Assembly: GCA_951394405.1 (NCBI GenBank)
Contig: OX596343.1
Coordinates: forward strand, 992,001 to 1,056,000
Origin: Coprinellus micaceus
Lineage: Eukaryota > Basidiomycota > Agaricomycetes > Agaricales > Psathyrellaceae
Length of the DNA: 64,000 nt
Reading direction: 5' to 3'
The notes below the pieces were generated by a model that saw nothing but the letters and a program-made list of their open reading frames with translations, was not told where the DNA came from and did no database searches. Shown in pieces: positions 33,332 through 45,200 of the stretch. The translations under genes were made by a program, and so were the position numbers. How positions within the stretch are numbered: the stretch's first letter is position 1; each line of letters opens with the position of its first letter.

Positions 33332-33998
33332 GGCTGAACATTCCTCACATTGTCCGTAGTTCTGCGCTCTAATTGACCCTAGTCGAACTTGCGCGAAAGG
33401 TCTCCCTCCTCACTTCCCGCTGGTCATCTGTTTAACTTTCGGCCACTGGGAAGTTCAGCTCGACATTAAGCGCCCGTCTGCAGACGGGTCATCCTTCATC
33501 CGCCCTCCTCCACATTGGTCAGCTTGATCAAAAGTTTCCTGCAAGTGGCTTATACGCACGCATTCCCTGACCAAGACTCTAGTAGACCGACCGAGGGTCT
33601 AGTCGATATGAATTCCGAAAGCTGTACGTCCCCCTCCAACACTTGGTGACTGTTAGACTTCGTTGGGTTAGAACCTACCGTTAATTGCGGTGCTCATGCC
33701 GCATTAGTCTGAACTGTCGGAAAGTCGGCAATATGGTGTACTGGGGCTTGGAAATGCTATGGTCTATCAAGTTTTTTTAAGACTCTGCCTGTGACGTTTC
33801 TCTCCTGGCAATTTGAATCCTGCTTTTGTCGCAGTTCTCGGCTAACTGGACGGCCTGACACGTGAGTGGCCGATTCCGTTGCATACATGAATCGTGGGAA
33901 CCGGTCCCCCATGATGCTGTGGAAGGCTAGGGAAGGCTGTGGATGCGAAGGAGTAGTCGATTGCAGTTCGCTACAGTGGCTTTCAATCTCCCGTCATC
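33332..33998. other. Intergenic, promoter side of NACHT copy 2
   Basis: No gene recognised. It contains TTAAGCGCCCGT at 33476-33487, a word also present upstream of NACHT copy 1. Confidence 0.4.
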
Positions 33999-36315
33999 AT
34001 GTCTTCCTCCCACTTCGCAAACTCCCACAACATCTTAAGTGGTAGTACTTTCATCACGGCACAAAGCTATCAGTGCTATAATAGCCCGATGTTCTCGAAC
34101 GCCGAACTGGCCTTTGAGGGTAAGCGGTCTAACCCGCTGCCCACCCGACCTAACGAATGTGATTTGTACAGTCCTTCACACCAACATCGCTGCCGACGCG
34201 CTACACAACTCTGACGAACGCTGCGACGCCCCGAAGTGCCTTCGCGAGACACGGGTTGCCCTTCAAGAGGAACTGCTTAGCTGGATAGCCCACGGGGAGA
34301 CAGATGACGTCCCGAAAAGGATAACGTGGCTCACTGGTCCTGCAGGGTCAGGCAAGACCGCAATTGCTGGTACCATCGCAGAGATCTGCCATGATCGAGG
34401 GCTCCTTGCCGGCAGCTTCTTCTTTTCTTCCTATTCTGGGTCAGAAAGGAGGCGCTCCAAACGGTCCTTAATCGCGACACTTGCATATGGGTTTCTTCAG
34501 CATGACAGCCTACAAGCGCTTCGCGGAGCCATCCTCTCACCTATCGAGCGGGATCCATCTATATTTCTGAAGCAGCTCGGTGAGCAATCAAAATCCCTGC
34601 TGTTGAAGCCGTTCCACGGCGCCGCTGGTCAACTTGACCCACCCTCGCTTCCCAAAATCATCATCATCGATGGACTCGACGAGGTTACAGCCGAAGGGTC
34701 TCAGTACTTTGAGAGGGGCGAGCAAAGGAAGACGAGTGAAGAGCATCAGGTTGAAATTTTGGGTTGCCTCCTGCAAGCAGCAAACGATCCCACCTTTCCT
34801 TTCCGCATACTCATCGCGAGTCGTCCCGAACGCGTCATCAGGAGCTTCTTTTCCGAACGTGCTGCCGACGTGACAAGGGAGATTTTTCTCGACGAAAAGT
34901 ACCGTCCAGACGCCGACATAGCACTGTTCCTAAAAACCAAGTTCGCTGAAATCCGGCGGCGGTACAGAATTCCATCATCTTGGCCAACTCAGGCTGCCAT
35001 TGATGCACTCATTGATAAGGCCTCGGGCCAGTTCATCTACGTCGCGACAGTCATCCGCTTTCTTGAGCTTGGAGGTCTACCTCCACAGCAACTATTGGAC
35101 TGCATCCTGAAACTCCCTTCCCAGAATCACACTCGGAACGCCTTCGCACGTTTAGACGCGTTATACACCCACATCCTTGCGTCAAGTCCGGACCCTCGAC
35201 TAGCTGTCCAATGGCTCGGTGCAATTAACGGTCCACTCAAGGGAGCACCTACGCGCTTTGTTCGGCAGCTCCTTTCGGATTTCGAAGGCCAAGCAGATTA
35301 TCTGCTGGACAACCTAGGTTCGTTGGTCAAAATGCCCACGTCTGAGAAAGAAGGCACCCTTCTTTATGGAATGTACCACAAGTCTCTCCCCGACTTTCTC
35401 GAATCTGATAGATGCGCCGAAGAGCTCCGCCTTTCATTTTTGAGCGGGGAGGACTTCTTCTGTCGACGCTATTTCGATATCCTTGTCTGTAAGTCAATCA
35501 TCCCTCCCTTCTTGCGCAATGGAGGCTGACGTCACATAACGGACTGCCCCCAGCCAAAAGGCCTATCATACAATTACCGGGGGCAGAATGGCAGGTGTTC
35601 TGCTCTCACCTCCTGGCCCTATACAGCGAAATGAGTTCAGCTTCCAGAAACGACGGCGAATCATTGCAGCACCACTTGGCGCAGTGGGACGTCAGTTGGT
35701 GGATACTCGTTCTCCAGGAGATGACCATCGCTCCTGAAGTGGTTGCTTGCTGGTTCAATCTGCTTCATAGCCAGGTGGGTCGCATATCCTCGAGGCACTG
35801 AGACCTCGGCTTCTCACAATTCCATCCAGTGCATCAACGAAGTCCAGGGAACCGACTGCCCTGATTATTGCACGAGTTGGAGAAACCGCATTTTCCAAGC
35901 CTGCAAGGATGGAGGATGGCGTGTCCCCGAGCCAGTCGTCTTTCTCAGAGAGCTAGTTGTCAACTCTGAGCTTGGCGGAAGGGAATTCGACTTCGAAGAC
36001 CATTTTGAAGCTTCAAGCCCATTGAAGCCTCCCCATGGTCCACCACCTTTGGAGGACTATGCATGGCTCCACCAAAGGGCTAAAGATGTACATTCGCGAT
36101 TGCCCCACGATTGGGAGACCAACTGCAAATACTGGGATCCAAAATTCGATCTCAGCAAGCTGAAGCGAGGGGAGCGCGCTAATGAAGCGTTGGCGGAGCC
36201 CTCTCCAACTTCCGGAGTACCCACCGACTCCGAAAGGCATGAGTCAAGGCCAGCCGGCCTTGTACGGTTTGCAGGAAAGGTGCAGGAACGAATGCGGAGG
36301 GGTTTCCGTTTCTAG
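33999..36315 (+). CDS. NACHT/STAND NTPase (NLR-like), copy 2
   Basis: Paralogue of 27811-30014, 714 residues. Exons: 33999-34119, 34172-35488, 35554-35774, 35830-36315. All three intron positions and phases match copy 1. The N-terminal exon contains HFANSHNILSGSTFITAQSY. The NTPase part starts after HNSDERCDAP, with Walker A GPAGSGKTA (about residue 97) and Walker B KIIIIDGLDE (about 204). The C-terminal region contains RNRIFQACKDGGWRVP and then a longer acidic/Pro-rich tail than copy 1. No sensor repeats follow the ATPase. Expected to bind ATP and oligomerise on activation, as known for the family. The ligand and the downstream effector are not visible. Confidence 0.82.
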
Positions 36316-37831
36316 AGTTTCTAATTCATTGGCCTGCTCTGGCGTGAGGTTTTCAGCAACAATATGCCGCACCATGCACGCGCCTCAAGGGTAGAGACTG
36401 CGAGGCTAGTTGCCCCGACAGGTACGTCCTTTGTTCTGAAAAGTAGGTGTCCTGACCAAAGTCCTTACCTATGCTAGTCCTTTTGAAACTGACAGACTGG
36501 ACTTACTTCGTCCCATCCGTCAGTTATCCCCAGCGCTACGTTTTGTGGAAACGCCGTGCGGGCTTGTTAACACAAAGAGCCGAAGAAACTCAGAAGCCTA
36601 CGGATGTCGTTATGAGCGTGAGCGTGTTCAGAGGTGCGTTCCCACTTCAGCCCTTCGCCCCCCGTTGTCTACACTCGCTCACACGCAGATAGACAACCCC
36701 TTCATCTCCCACCTGATTGGTGGAAACCTCTCCATCCTCTAGTGCCACTTCCACTGAGTGGGTGAAGACGATGTGATGACCTTCTCTGTCCCAGGACGAG
36801 CCTCAACCTCACAGAGGAGATGATGTAAGGAGTATCTAGAGAAGACGGGTCAGGAGGCGAAGATGTGGTGGGCTGCCTTATGTATGTTCTTGGCTGAGAT
36901 GCTGTGACAATGCATTCCATCGGCTCCTAGGGGTTCCCCTCATCACCAGGACCTGCAATTCCGCATTCGGGGAGGGTACTACACCCTGGTCCCGGGACCT
37001 GCACTCATTCACAGTGCGGCCGACGCCTCACGGAAAGGGATTCGGGAGTATGATGATGCGGTACGTGCGCGAGATGGTGAGTTCAATCCCGTCGTGGATC
37101 TCCCGATCTCCGCAGTCGGTACATGATGCGGGCAGGTAAAGGTCTAACTGAAAGATTGAGAGGTTGATGGGCTCGCCAAAGGTCAAATCAGACAACGCAC
37201 CATCGTCCTCAAGACCGCGCAATCTGTACGAGCCTCTGAAGTAGAAAATGGGGCATTGCTAATATTCTCCGGTGCGGCGATACTGAAATTGCCAAAATGA
37301 CCACATGAGCGGCGCTGATTTGGGCGCTCACTGAGAGCCTCCGGCGAATCGACCTCATTATCAGTGAAGATGAAGGCTTGGAGACGCTGCTCTCACCTTG
37401 TGTTGCAGTTTAGGCTACACTCGGTCGCGATACGCCGATTTTACGGTGCGACAGCTCTATTGTTACACTGAGAGCCCTCGCCCAGCTGCTATGATCCGTC
37501 CGATACTACGAGTACAATAGGCTGGCAAAGGTGTACAGACGCGTGCCGTGCGTTACTAGGCTACCAGGTTTCATCCCAGACGGCCGACCCAAGCACCTTT
37601 GTAAATACCACCTCCTTTGTGGAACGGTAAGTAGGTACTAGGCACTCACGGCGCTTGGCCAGGAAGCGGCCGCTATCCACACTCGACGGCGATGTCATCC
37701 TGTGTGTTGCGTGGTCCAAGCATCATTTGCCTGGAAACACACAAAACGACGTGTTTGCCTTCACCATCGAATTGAATTCCTTTCCCCATCTCGTCTCTCA
37801 CTGTCGACCCACCAACCACTTAAAGCAGAGC
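36316..37831. other. Intergenic 1.5 kb
   Basis: No gene supported. Short open stretches occur in all frames without splice or family support. Confidence 0.4.
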
Positions 37832-38546
37832 ATGGGTCTTGCAACAAGAGTAGACCGCCTCTGCGTGAGTTCCCCCATTATGAAGAAGCCTAACGGTACT
37901 AATACCTCGCCAGGCGGCTCTGGAAGCCATCCCCTCCGTTGAAGAACAACTCCAATACCTTGCTTCATTCGCCCACCGGCGGATCTCCGTCCTCTTCCGA
38001 TTCTGGATCCCCCCACTCGAATTTGTCCACGGCCTTATACCCGAGGACGAATCCGCCCTACGGATCACACTTATCGCTCTGAAACTACTGGAGGATGACC
38101 AAAAACGATACTCATCGCGCAAACCCGGGAACTCGCGATCGAAACCATGGCTCAACTTGAACCTTCGTACTCGCATTTATCTGGCCTTCGCCGAAGCGTA
38201 TGCCCAACATGTGAAGCGGAAAGGGCATAAACATTCTGAGTGTACCTGCGATCCTTGTTTCATGTCCGGCGAGATGCTGGAACGAGTGTTGCGATATCCA
38301 CTTGACAGGCTGGACGCTCTGTTTCACAGGTCCCCGGAAGTGGGAGAGACGACTCAGCAAGACGAAAAAGCGAAGGGCCTTCGGAGTCCCGCCTTACCAA
38401 AAGTGCCGGCCTGGGGGTGTCCCACTGAGTCTGGCCCTAGAAACGCCAAAGCTGCCTTCGCTCTGGAGAGCGATCTCTACCACACCTATTTACGAGAAGA
38501 AGACTACCTCGCAAGATGGGAGGCTTACGAGGCCTCTCGAATGTGA
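37832..38546 (+). CDS. Unknown small protein with CxCxxC motif, member 1
   Basis: Exons 37832-37864 (11 codons, MGLATRVDRLC) and 37914-38546, separated by a 49-nt intron with a clear GTACTAAT branch-point-like word; 221 residues. The conserved core is a helical block (LRTRIYLAFAEAYAQH) followed by CTCDPCFMSGEM. After a variable Ser/Pro-rich linker the C-terminus ends WEAYEASRM. Two paralogues lie at 49578-50190 and 50593-51292 with the same short-first-exon layout. I do not recognise the family. The CxCxxC motif could bind metal, but no fourth ligand is evident, so this is only a suggestion. Confidence 0.65.
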
Positions 38547-39457
38547 GATTCGGTTAGTTTTGGCTTTCTGGATTCTGGTCAACAACATACGCACTCCTTG
38601 AATTGCCTAGAAACAATGTGATGGCTGGGCGCGAAGCAGACCATAGAGGTCGCTTTCGTCCACTCTGAGCCATATTTTCGCAGTTTGTGTGGCTGCATGC
38701 ACTGCATCTTAAATGGATGCTTCACGAACTTCGTAGGAACACATCATAGGTTAAGCGCCCATCAAGCACCTTCCCGTTGGGCGCTGACGTAGCACCCGTG
38801 CTAAATCTCGATCATCATTGACTGGGCCCTATCTTATCTCTCCATGTTCCTCTCCATTTCTCTCCGTCACTCAGCCCAAGCCAACCTGAAACTTCATCAC
38901 CATACAGACACCACCAATAGGAGGGCAAACCAAACAGGCGGAGCATTGAAGATAATCTACTTTGGATATATACTACTGGCATGCTTCCAAACAAAGCTGA
39001 TACTAAGATTTGATCGGATTAAAGCAAACAACAACCGTGAAAATAACCGGGATAAGCAAACATAGGTAGAAACCCAACTGGGGGAAGTATACATAGCAAA
39101 CGTCATCGTCGAGGTCTGTTACTCTCACCGGAGCAATATAGATGCGTCTAAGTCCGTTCTCCCCATCAACATCTGAAAACAAACATGCTTCTGGGGTTTG
39201 AAGCAGTTCATGTTGTGTTGTGTTGGTCCCGATATTCCCAGAGGCGAGGTCGCGCTGAAGGCGTTGTCTTTATCGAAGACCGGAGTGTGTGTATATTCCC
39301 CCAGGTTCCACCTTGACTGAAGTCGGAGATCGGGCTCGCGCGTCACCCTCTTGGGCTTCACGCACAACCCCTCCTAACCCTGCGACAATCCGCGGACAAC
39401 GAGACAACGCCGTCACGCGGGCGTGTCCGTGGATTGTCGACAAAGCCTCAAATCAAT
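38547..39457. other. Intergenic with a promoter-like segment shared with the ALDH gene
   Basis: No gene supported. 38791-38872 (AGCACCCGTG...CCTATCTTATCTCTCCA...) resembles 42140-42219, the immediate upstream region of the aldehyde dehydrogenase. No aldehyde dehydrogenase coding sequence follows it here. TTAAGCGCCC is at 38751. Confidence 0.45.
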
Positions 39458-39845
39458 TCAGAGCGGACCTGGGTGCGTAAATAAACCGGCGGTCACGGCC
39501 CCCGTGGCATAGCCACTCGCGAAGCTTCCGACCTAGTAAGGCGAGGACGTTAGTGGTCGAATACACGGAAGATTCAAATAGTGGCCGGCGATAGGAGTGG
39601 GACCCAGCCACACTGTGGTACACACCTGGTAGTTATTGATGTTGTTGTTGGTGATGTTAATAGTTGAGACTGAGAAGTCCGACGACCCGGTAAACATCTC
39701 GAAACGGTTGTCTGCACATAGGACCACGCGCAGTGCGGAATTCATGTGGTAAGCCTCGAGGAAGTGCTCGGTCAAGGACCATATGCGGGGTCTCACCTCG
39801 CTTGCCAGTGTGAACGGTGCGTTTGCGGTTCTTTCTAGGTGTCAT
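39458..39845 (-). CDS. Predicted 69-aa protein with NLR-type N-terminal motif
   Basis: Three minus-strand exons, 39845-39797, 39711-39626 and 39532-39458, joined by GT-AG introns in consistent phase. The protein starts with a basic segment (MTPRKNRKRTVHTGKR), then MFTGSSDFSVSTINITNNN, then a small-residue hydrophobic tail GSFASGYATGAVTAGLF. The central segment resembles the first-exon segments of the two NACHT proteins at 27.8 and 34.0 kb in spacing of hydrophobic and Asn/Ser/His residues. A TATA box lies about 70 nt upstream of the ATG. No homologue is known to me and the gene model is by eye. A membrane-active or self-assembling role is speculative. Confidence 0.4.
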
Positions 39846-39913
39846 CCTGTAGGATTGTGAATGGGGGATTGTGGATTGTTCCTTTGGAGAGTACTGGAGG
39901 GAGGAACCCGGGT

Positions 39914-39924
39914 CCTTTTATAAA
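39914..39924 (-). promoter_or_regulatory. TATA box for the 69-aa gene
   Basis: TTTATAAAAGG on the minus strand, followed by a pyrimidine-rich stretch and then the ATG at 39845. Spacing of about 70 nt suits a short 5' UTR. Confidence 0.5.
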
Positions 39925-42243
39925 CCTCACTTCACCATATGTACAGCCTTCTGCCTGCGTATTCCAATGCTTTTAAATCGAGTGTTGGGTGTATGGAATG
40001 TGTGAGTATGCCCGCTTGACAATTCAACCCGATGTGAGAGCTGTTCAAAGCACATACGGGGCTATGCGGCGTCAAATCCTCCCTCCTTAGGAGCCCGGTA
40101 CGCCATTTCCCATTTTTCTGCAACTCCGCAAGTGCATTGTCCGATTTACCGCTTTATGATCCTAAAAGGTTTCTCTCGAAAACTGACAGTACTTCGTATA
40201 CTGTGAAGCAAGTGTTGGGCTGCATCCCGTGTGCAAGCTGACATGGAAATTCACGGAAAACGCGCAATCAACATGTTCCCCTGCCCCGGAAATATTAACT
40301 CCCACTGAGATACCCGTTTTCAATCGCGCCAACAACTTTCTGCCGGTCAGGCAAAGTAACTACTACAGCCTAGCCGAGACACCAGGGATCTAACGGAGGA
40401 TAGGTATGCAGGGATCTACGCAGAACGGTGTACCCCCGCTTCTATTGGGCGGTTAGATGGACCGGGGTGTGGCGTTTCATTAGCCGTGAGGTATAATATA
40501 CAAACCCATGGTTTCACTGTGCGGTCCTTCCTATCTGGAAAGGGGTCTGTGAGCTAGGCTACCGGGCCTCATTACTCTTTTATCTTATAGGCAGCTTTTT
40601 ACATCATGGGAATCCCCACGATTCGCCGTCTGCTTGGCTCTCGCTCTTGGGCGCTTAAACTAATCGGGCACAGGCACGCTCCCAGCTTCCGTGATCGTTC
40701 ATGGTACTATCAAGGAATGCGAGGCTTCATGCTTTTGGATGAATCGCCTATTTTCAGTGGGATCGGAGCCGGCATTTCGCCTGTACCTGTTGACCGGGGA
40801 ACTGCCCAACCGCGATCGCGTTTGAGCAAGGCAGATAAAGCTCATCGATGTTGGTGCCCGAGATCCTGGCGCATACCACGGTAAAGAAGCATGTCCGACG
40901 GTAGACTTACCAAGCAGATGAGTTTTGGCTCTTCCATTTCTTTAAAGTGAAAAGTCACCCTAACCAAAACTTTCAGCAGGCGCAGAAGATACCCTAGGTA
41001 GTGGTAGATACCGGTCCCCTTTAGTAATACATGGTATTGCCTCGTCATCATCGACTCACCTCAAGCGTGGTCTACGCCGTGCAGAGAATCTGAGTCCAAG
41101 CAACTCAGAGGCTCGACCCGCCGCAGTTTGATCTGGCTCCAACTGGTCTACGGTTTGCACAAGTAATGGATTTAACGGGCGCCTTTACCGACGAGCTGTA
41201 ACCTGTACGGTGCCGTCCCTCTTGGAAGAATTGAACATTCGGATAAAGTTGCACCACGAACCTCCGAGAGGACTCCAAATCGTCAAGATGCCTAGTCACT
41301 ATTGTAGAAATGCGTATCGAACCAATTGATTGCTAGGGGCCCATCGTATACAGCCACGCCCAGTGCGCCTGGAGATATCCAATCGACTACAGCTTGCAGC
41401 AGCGATGAGGGGTTTATGGCGGTTTGGTGAAACACAGAGGGAAGCGAGAGTTGTTGGGCGGGCAACCGGTACCCGAGGAGTACGCGTGGATCCTAGTGGG
41501 GCAAGAGGGCTAGAATAGACTGGGCGAGCGACACGCGCAAGTACAGACTTGCATTAGCCGGAAGGGGCGAGCGATTATCCGTGAACGCTTAGGTACGAGG
41601 ATGGACAAAGCTCAAGGGGGACGCCGGGGTTCGAGCCGCGAAAGTGTAAGATTTGGTGTCGGTCGCCCGGCCTGCGTTTGCGGCCCACAGTTCAATGGAG
41701 GGAAAGGAGGAAGGGGCGTTCGAGTGAGGAAACAATGAAAGCTTTAGGGATAATGCGGGGGACACGAAGAGGGAGAAGCGAAGCATAGGGTATGCTTCGA
41801 CCGTCGGAGCACGAGAGGAAGGCGTAGCCAGTCAAGGACGGTAGCGAGGTCAGCCCGGGTGCTAGAAAATGTATGAATCTCGAGGCGCATCGGGGAAGTA
41901 CTGTGCCCGAATGCCTTCCCCTGCTGTACGTTCAGAACATTCAGATTCCAGCTTGGTACGACCGGGACCCTCTTTTGGCTGGTCCCAGGTGGACTGAGTC
42001 CGGGTGGGTCGAAGGGCCCGGGCGAGACGATGGAACACGAGCTTCGTCTTCGTATCGCCTACAGATAAGCGATGCGAGGCCATGAGGAGGCAGAGAACGA
42101 GGAAAGAAAAGAAACGCAATCGCCCGAGTCAAGTTGATTAGCACCCGTGCGAATGATCTCAATCATCAGCCCCCTATCTTATCTCTCCACCTCTCCATCT
42201 CCCTCCTCCTCCTCACCTTCAACACACTAAAGCAAGCAAACCA
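39925..42243. other. Gene-poor 2.3-kb intergenic region
   Basis: No supported gene on either strand. It contains GGGCGCTTAAAC at 40649-40660 (reverse complement of the word upstream of NACHT copy 1). It ends with the pyrimidine-rich promoter of the aldehyde dehydrogenase (42140-42243). A TTCGA-containing word at 41628 was checked and does not belong to a tRNA fold. Confidence 0.4.
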
Positions 42244-45200
42244 ATGACAAACCAAGCTCAACCAACCCCCCAATGGGATCCACACACCCAAACCACACTC
42301 AGCCCGCACAACCAGGCTCCTCTGGTGACGCGCACGTACCCCACGGCGAGCGAGCTCGATAGCGCGATCGCGCGGGCTGCGGAGGCGCAGAAGGTCTGGG
42401 GGAGGAAGAGTGTACAGGAGAGGATCGAAGTGGGGAGGAAGTTTGTCGTGCGTATCCCATCCTATCCCACACCACCTCGCCCTCACCCACCCCACAGACA
42501 TCCTTCCAATCCCTCACCCCTTCCATCCCCTCCGAACTCTCGCTCCAAATGGGCCGCCCCGTCTCCCAAGGCGCCGGCGAAGTCCGCGGGCTCGTCGAGC
42601 GCTCCACCTACATGCTCGACATCGCGCCCTCCGCCCTCGCCGACGTCAGCCTGGCGGGTACCGACAAACCTGGGTTCAAGCGGTACATCAAGCGCGTACC
42701 GGTGGGCGTGGTGTTTGTGATCTCGCCGTGGAAGTCAGCCGTCATCCTCCTTCCCTTTATGTTTGGTTTCATCGGTGGCTGACCCTCGCTATGGCTGACA
42801 CAGCTTCCCATACCTAACCGCTATAAACGCCCTCCTCCCCGCCCTCATCGCAGGCAACACCGTCATCCTCAAACCCTCCCCCCAGACCCCCCTCACAGGC
42901 GAACGCCTCCTCGAAGCCTGGACCGCCGCCGGGCTCCCCTCTGACGTTCTTCAGGTATCGTCTTCCCTCCCTCTCTTCTCTCTCTCCCTGTCATCCCATC
43001 CCTGGTCACCTCCATCCCCACCTCCATCCCCAAGAAAGACAACTAACAACCCAACACAGGTCGTCCACCTCCCCCCACCCCTCATCTCCCACGCGCTCGC
43101 GCACCCCTCCATCGGGTTCGTGAGCTTCACAGGGAGCGTCGAGGGCGGGCGAGCCGTCGTCGACGCCGCCGCCGCGCGCAAGGTCGATGGGGCAGGCGTC
43201 CTTGGTGTAGGTGTTGAGGTGAGTTACGTTTTCGCCTTTCGGTTTCGATTTGGCTTTATCTCTATGCGTGTTCTGTCTCGGTTTCGGAGTCTCGCTGTGG
43301 ATGTTTCGTTTGATCGTTCTACGAACTCGTTCCACCCTCTAAGACTTCTTTGGGGACGCAGTCTCTCCAAAGAGACCCTGGCACCCGAGGATGGAACTAG
43401 ACTCGACCTGCGACCCCGAGGCTCCTCGGGTTAGTGGGCGGGTTTGGTCTACTCTTTCCATCATGTCCAGGGTCTCGGGATGAGGACATGCGTGCCATGC
43501 GTTCTACCTAACTCGGTCGTCTTATCGTCCACTTATCGTGTCACGATTCCAATGTGGGTGTGGCTGGGTTACAGGAAGTATTACTGGGACGATCGCGTAC
43601 GATCCCCCTGATCTCTTGCAGTTGAATGGCCGAAGGCGATGCTAGGTAGTACGAACCCGACCCCACCCCCGATCTCGAGGCGAGTTCTCTGGGGCATGGA
43701 TGGACGGAAGCGTTGTCCCCGGCGAGATTCTGTTAAATTCGGCGCGGGGCTCTGTTCCTTCCAAAGTGTCATCGGATCCGCCTCCAGACGCAGATGTGGA
43801 CGGTTGCGTTCGTCCCCCTCTTCTCTTCTACTTTCGTTGTAGTTTTCAGTTGCACCTCTCTTCCCACCTCCTTTCGTGCGACTCGCATCTCGTTTCTCTT
43901 CAACCTCCACGAACGCGCTTCCTTACTGACGGCGTATCCTTATTTCTTTTCACGCGATCCTCGCCGATCGGACACCCCTTTCCTCGCACACCTCCGACAC
44001 ACCCTCACCTCTCGCCCTCCGCCTTCTCTCCGCATGCTCTCCTCCCACTCACAACGACTAACAAACGACCTCGCAACACCGACCCCCGACTTCCTCCGCC
44101 ATCCTCGAACCCTCAAACCTCCGACCACCCGGACAGCTCGGCGGGAAAGACCCCGCCTACGTCGCGCCCGACGCGGATGTGGAGTGGAGCGCGGCCGAGT
44201 TGGTTGATGGTGTGTTCCTCTCTTGTTTTCTTCTTTTTTGGAGGGAGAGGGTTTGAGGTGGGAGACAGAGACAGAGAGGCTCGGAACTGGGTGATGAGAG
44301 AGAGCGGACTCTCCTCGCGAATGGTTCTGTGAATTTCGTGGAATGGGATCTCCGGCCTGGGCGACTGCGTTCGGATGTCGTCCATCCTGAATGCGTCGAG
44401 GTATTGGGAGGTCCTCGCTCGAGAGTTCAGATCTATGAGCGGGCGGAGGTTCGAAGCTCCTCTCCTGGTGACAGAGCGTTGAGGCGGGGTTCCCTACACC
44501 TGTATTTTTGGCTACAAACCGTTCTTTTGAAGAAACAGGAAGCAGGACGAAACTGACGAAAACCGTGTTTGACCAGGTGCCTTCTTCAACTCGGGCCAGT
44601 CGTGCTGTGCGATTGAGGTGCGTTTATCCTCTACTCCGCTCTCGATTACGGGGTGCTCACGATCTTACTCTTTTCCTCCTCTCATGCTATCATGATCACG
44701 TATTGGACTGCATCTACCGCCTCGGTCCGGCTGGGATGGACCTGGTTTCATGTTCTTTCTCCGCCTCGCCTCTCTCACCACGAATGGCCCACCAATGATC
44801 CTCACATACTTCTCACACCTCCACACCTCCCTGCTCCCTGCTGTCCGCCTCCCGTCATCCTCGCCTCTCCCTCTCTCCAACTCACCACCCTCCCCCACCT
44901 TCCTGTCTTCCTTCCTTCTTCCCTTCCAACCCGCAACCCTCCTCCCTCCTCCTATTGCAAACAACCAACCTTCCTTGCATCGATTCGCCCGACGACCTCC
45001 CTCCGGTCGGGCCACTGGCATACAGAGGATCTACGTCCACACGGACGTCTACGACCGGTTCGTCGCCAAGTTTGTCGAGGTTTCCAAGGTGGGTGTTGTC
45101 TCCCCGTCCTTCGTTTTTGTGATTCTTTTTTTTTTGTGTGGTCTTTTGGAGGGCTTTTTCTTTCCCTTTCTTTAAGTTGGTTTTGGTGTTGGCCTTGGCG

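Noticed and set aside
39533..39796. 87-codon unspliced frame at the 69-aa locus
   Set aside because: It lacks the upstream basic start segment. The spliced model uses the TATA-proximal ATG and keeps phase over three exons.
41620..41660. tRNA gene suggested by a GGTTCGAGCC B-box-like word
   Set aside because: No A box and no acceptor-stem pairing at the required distances.
43581..44332. Open frames inside ALDH intron 4
   Set aside because: No homology, no splice logic, and low-complexity Ser/Pro/Arg content.
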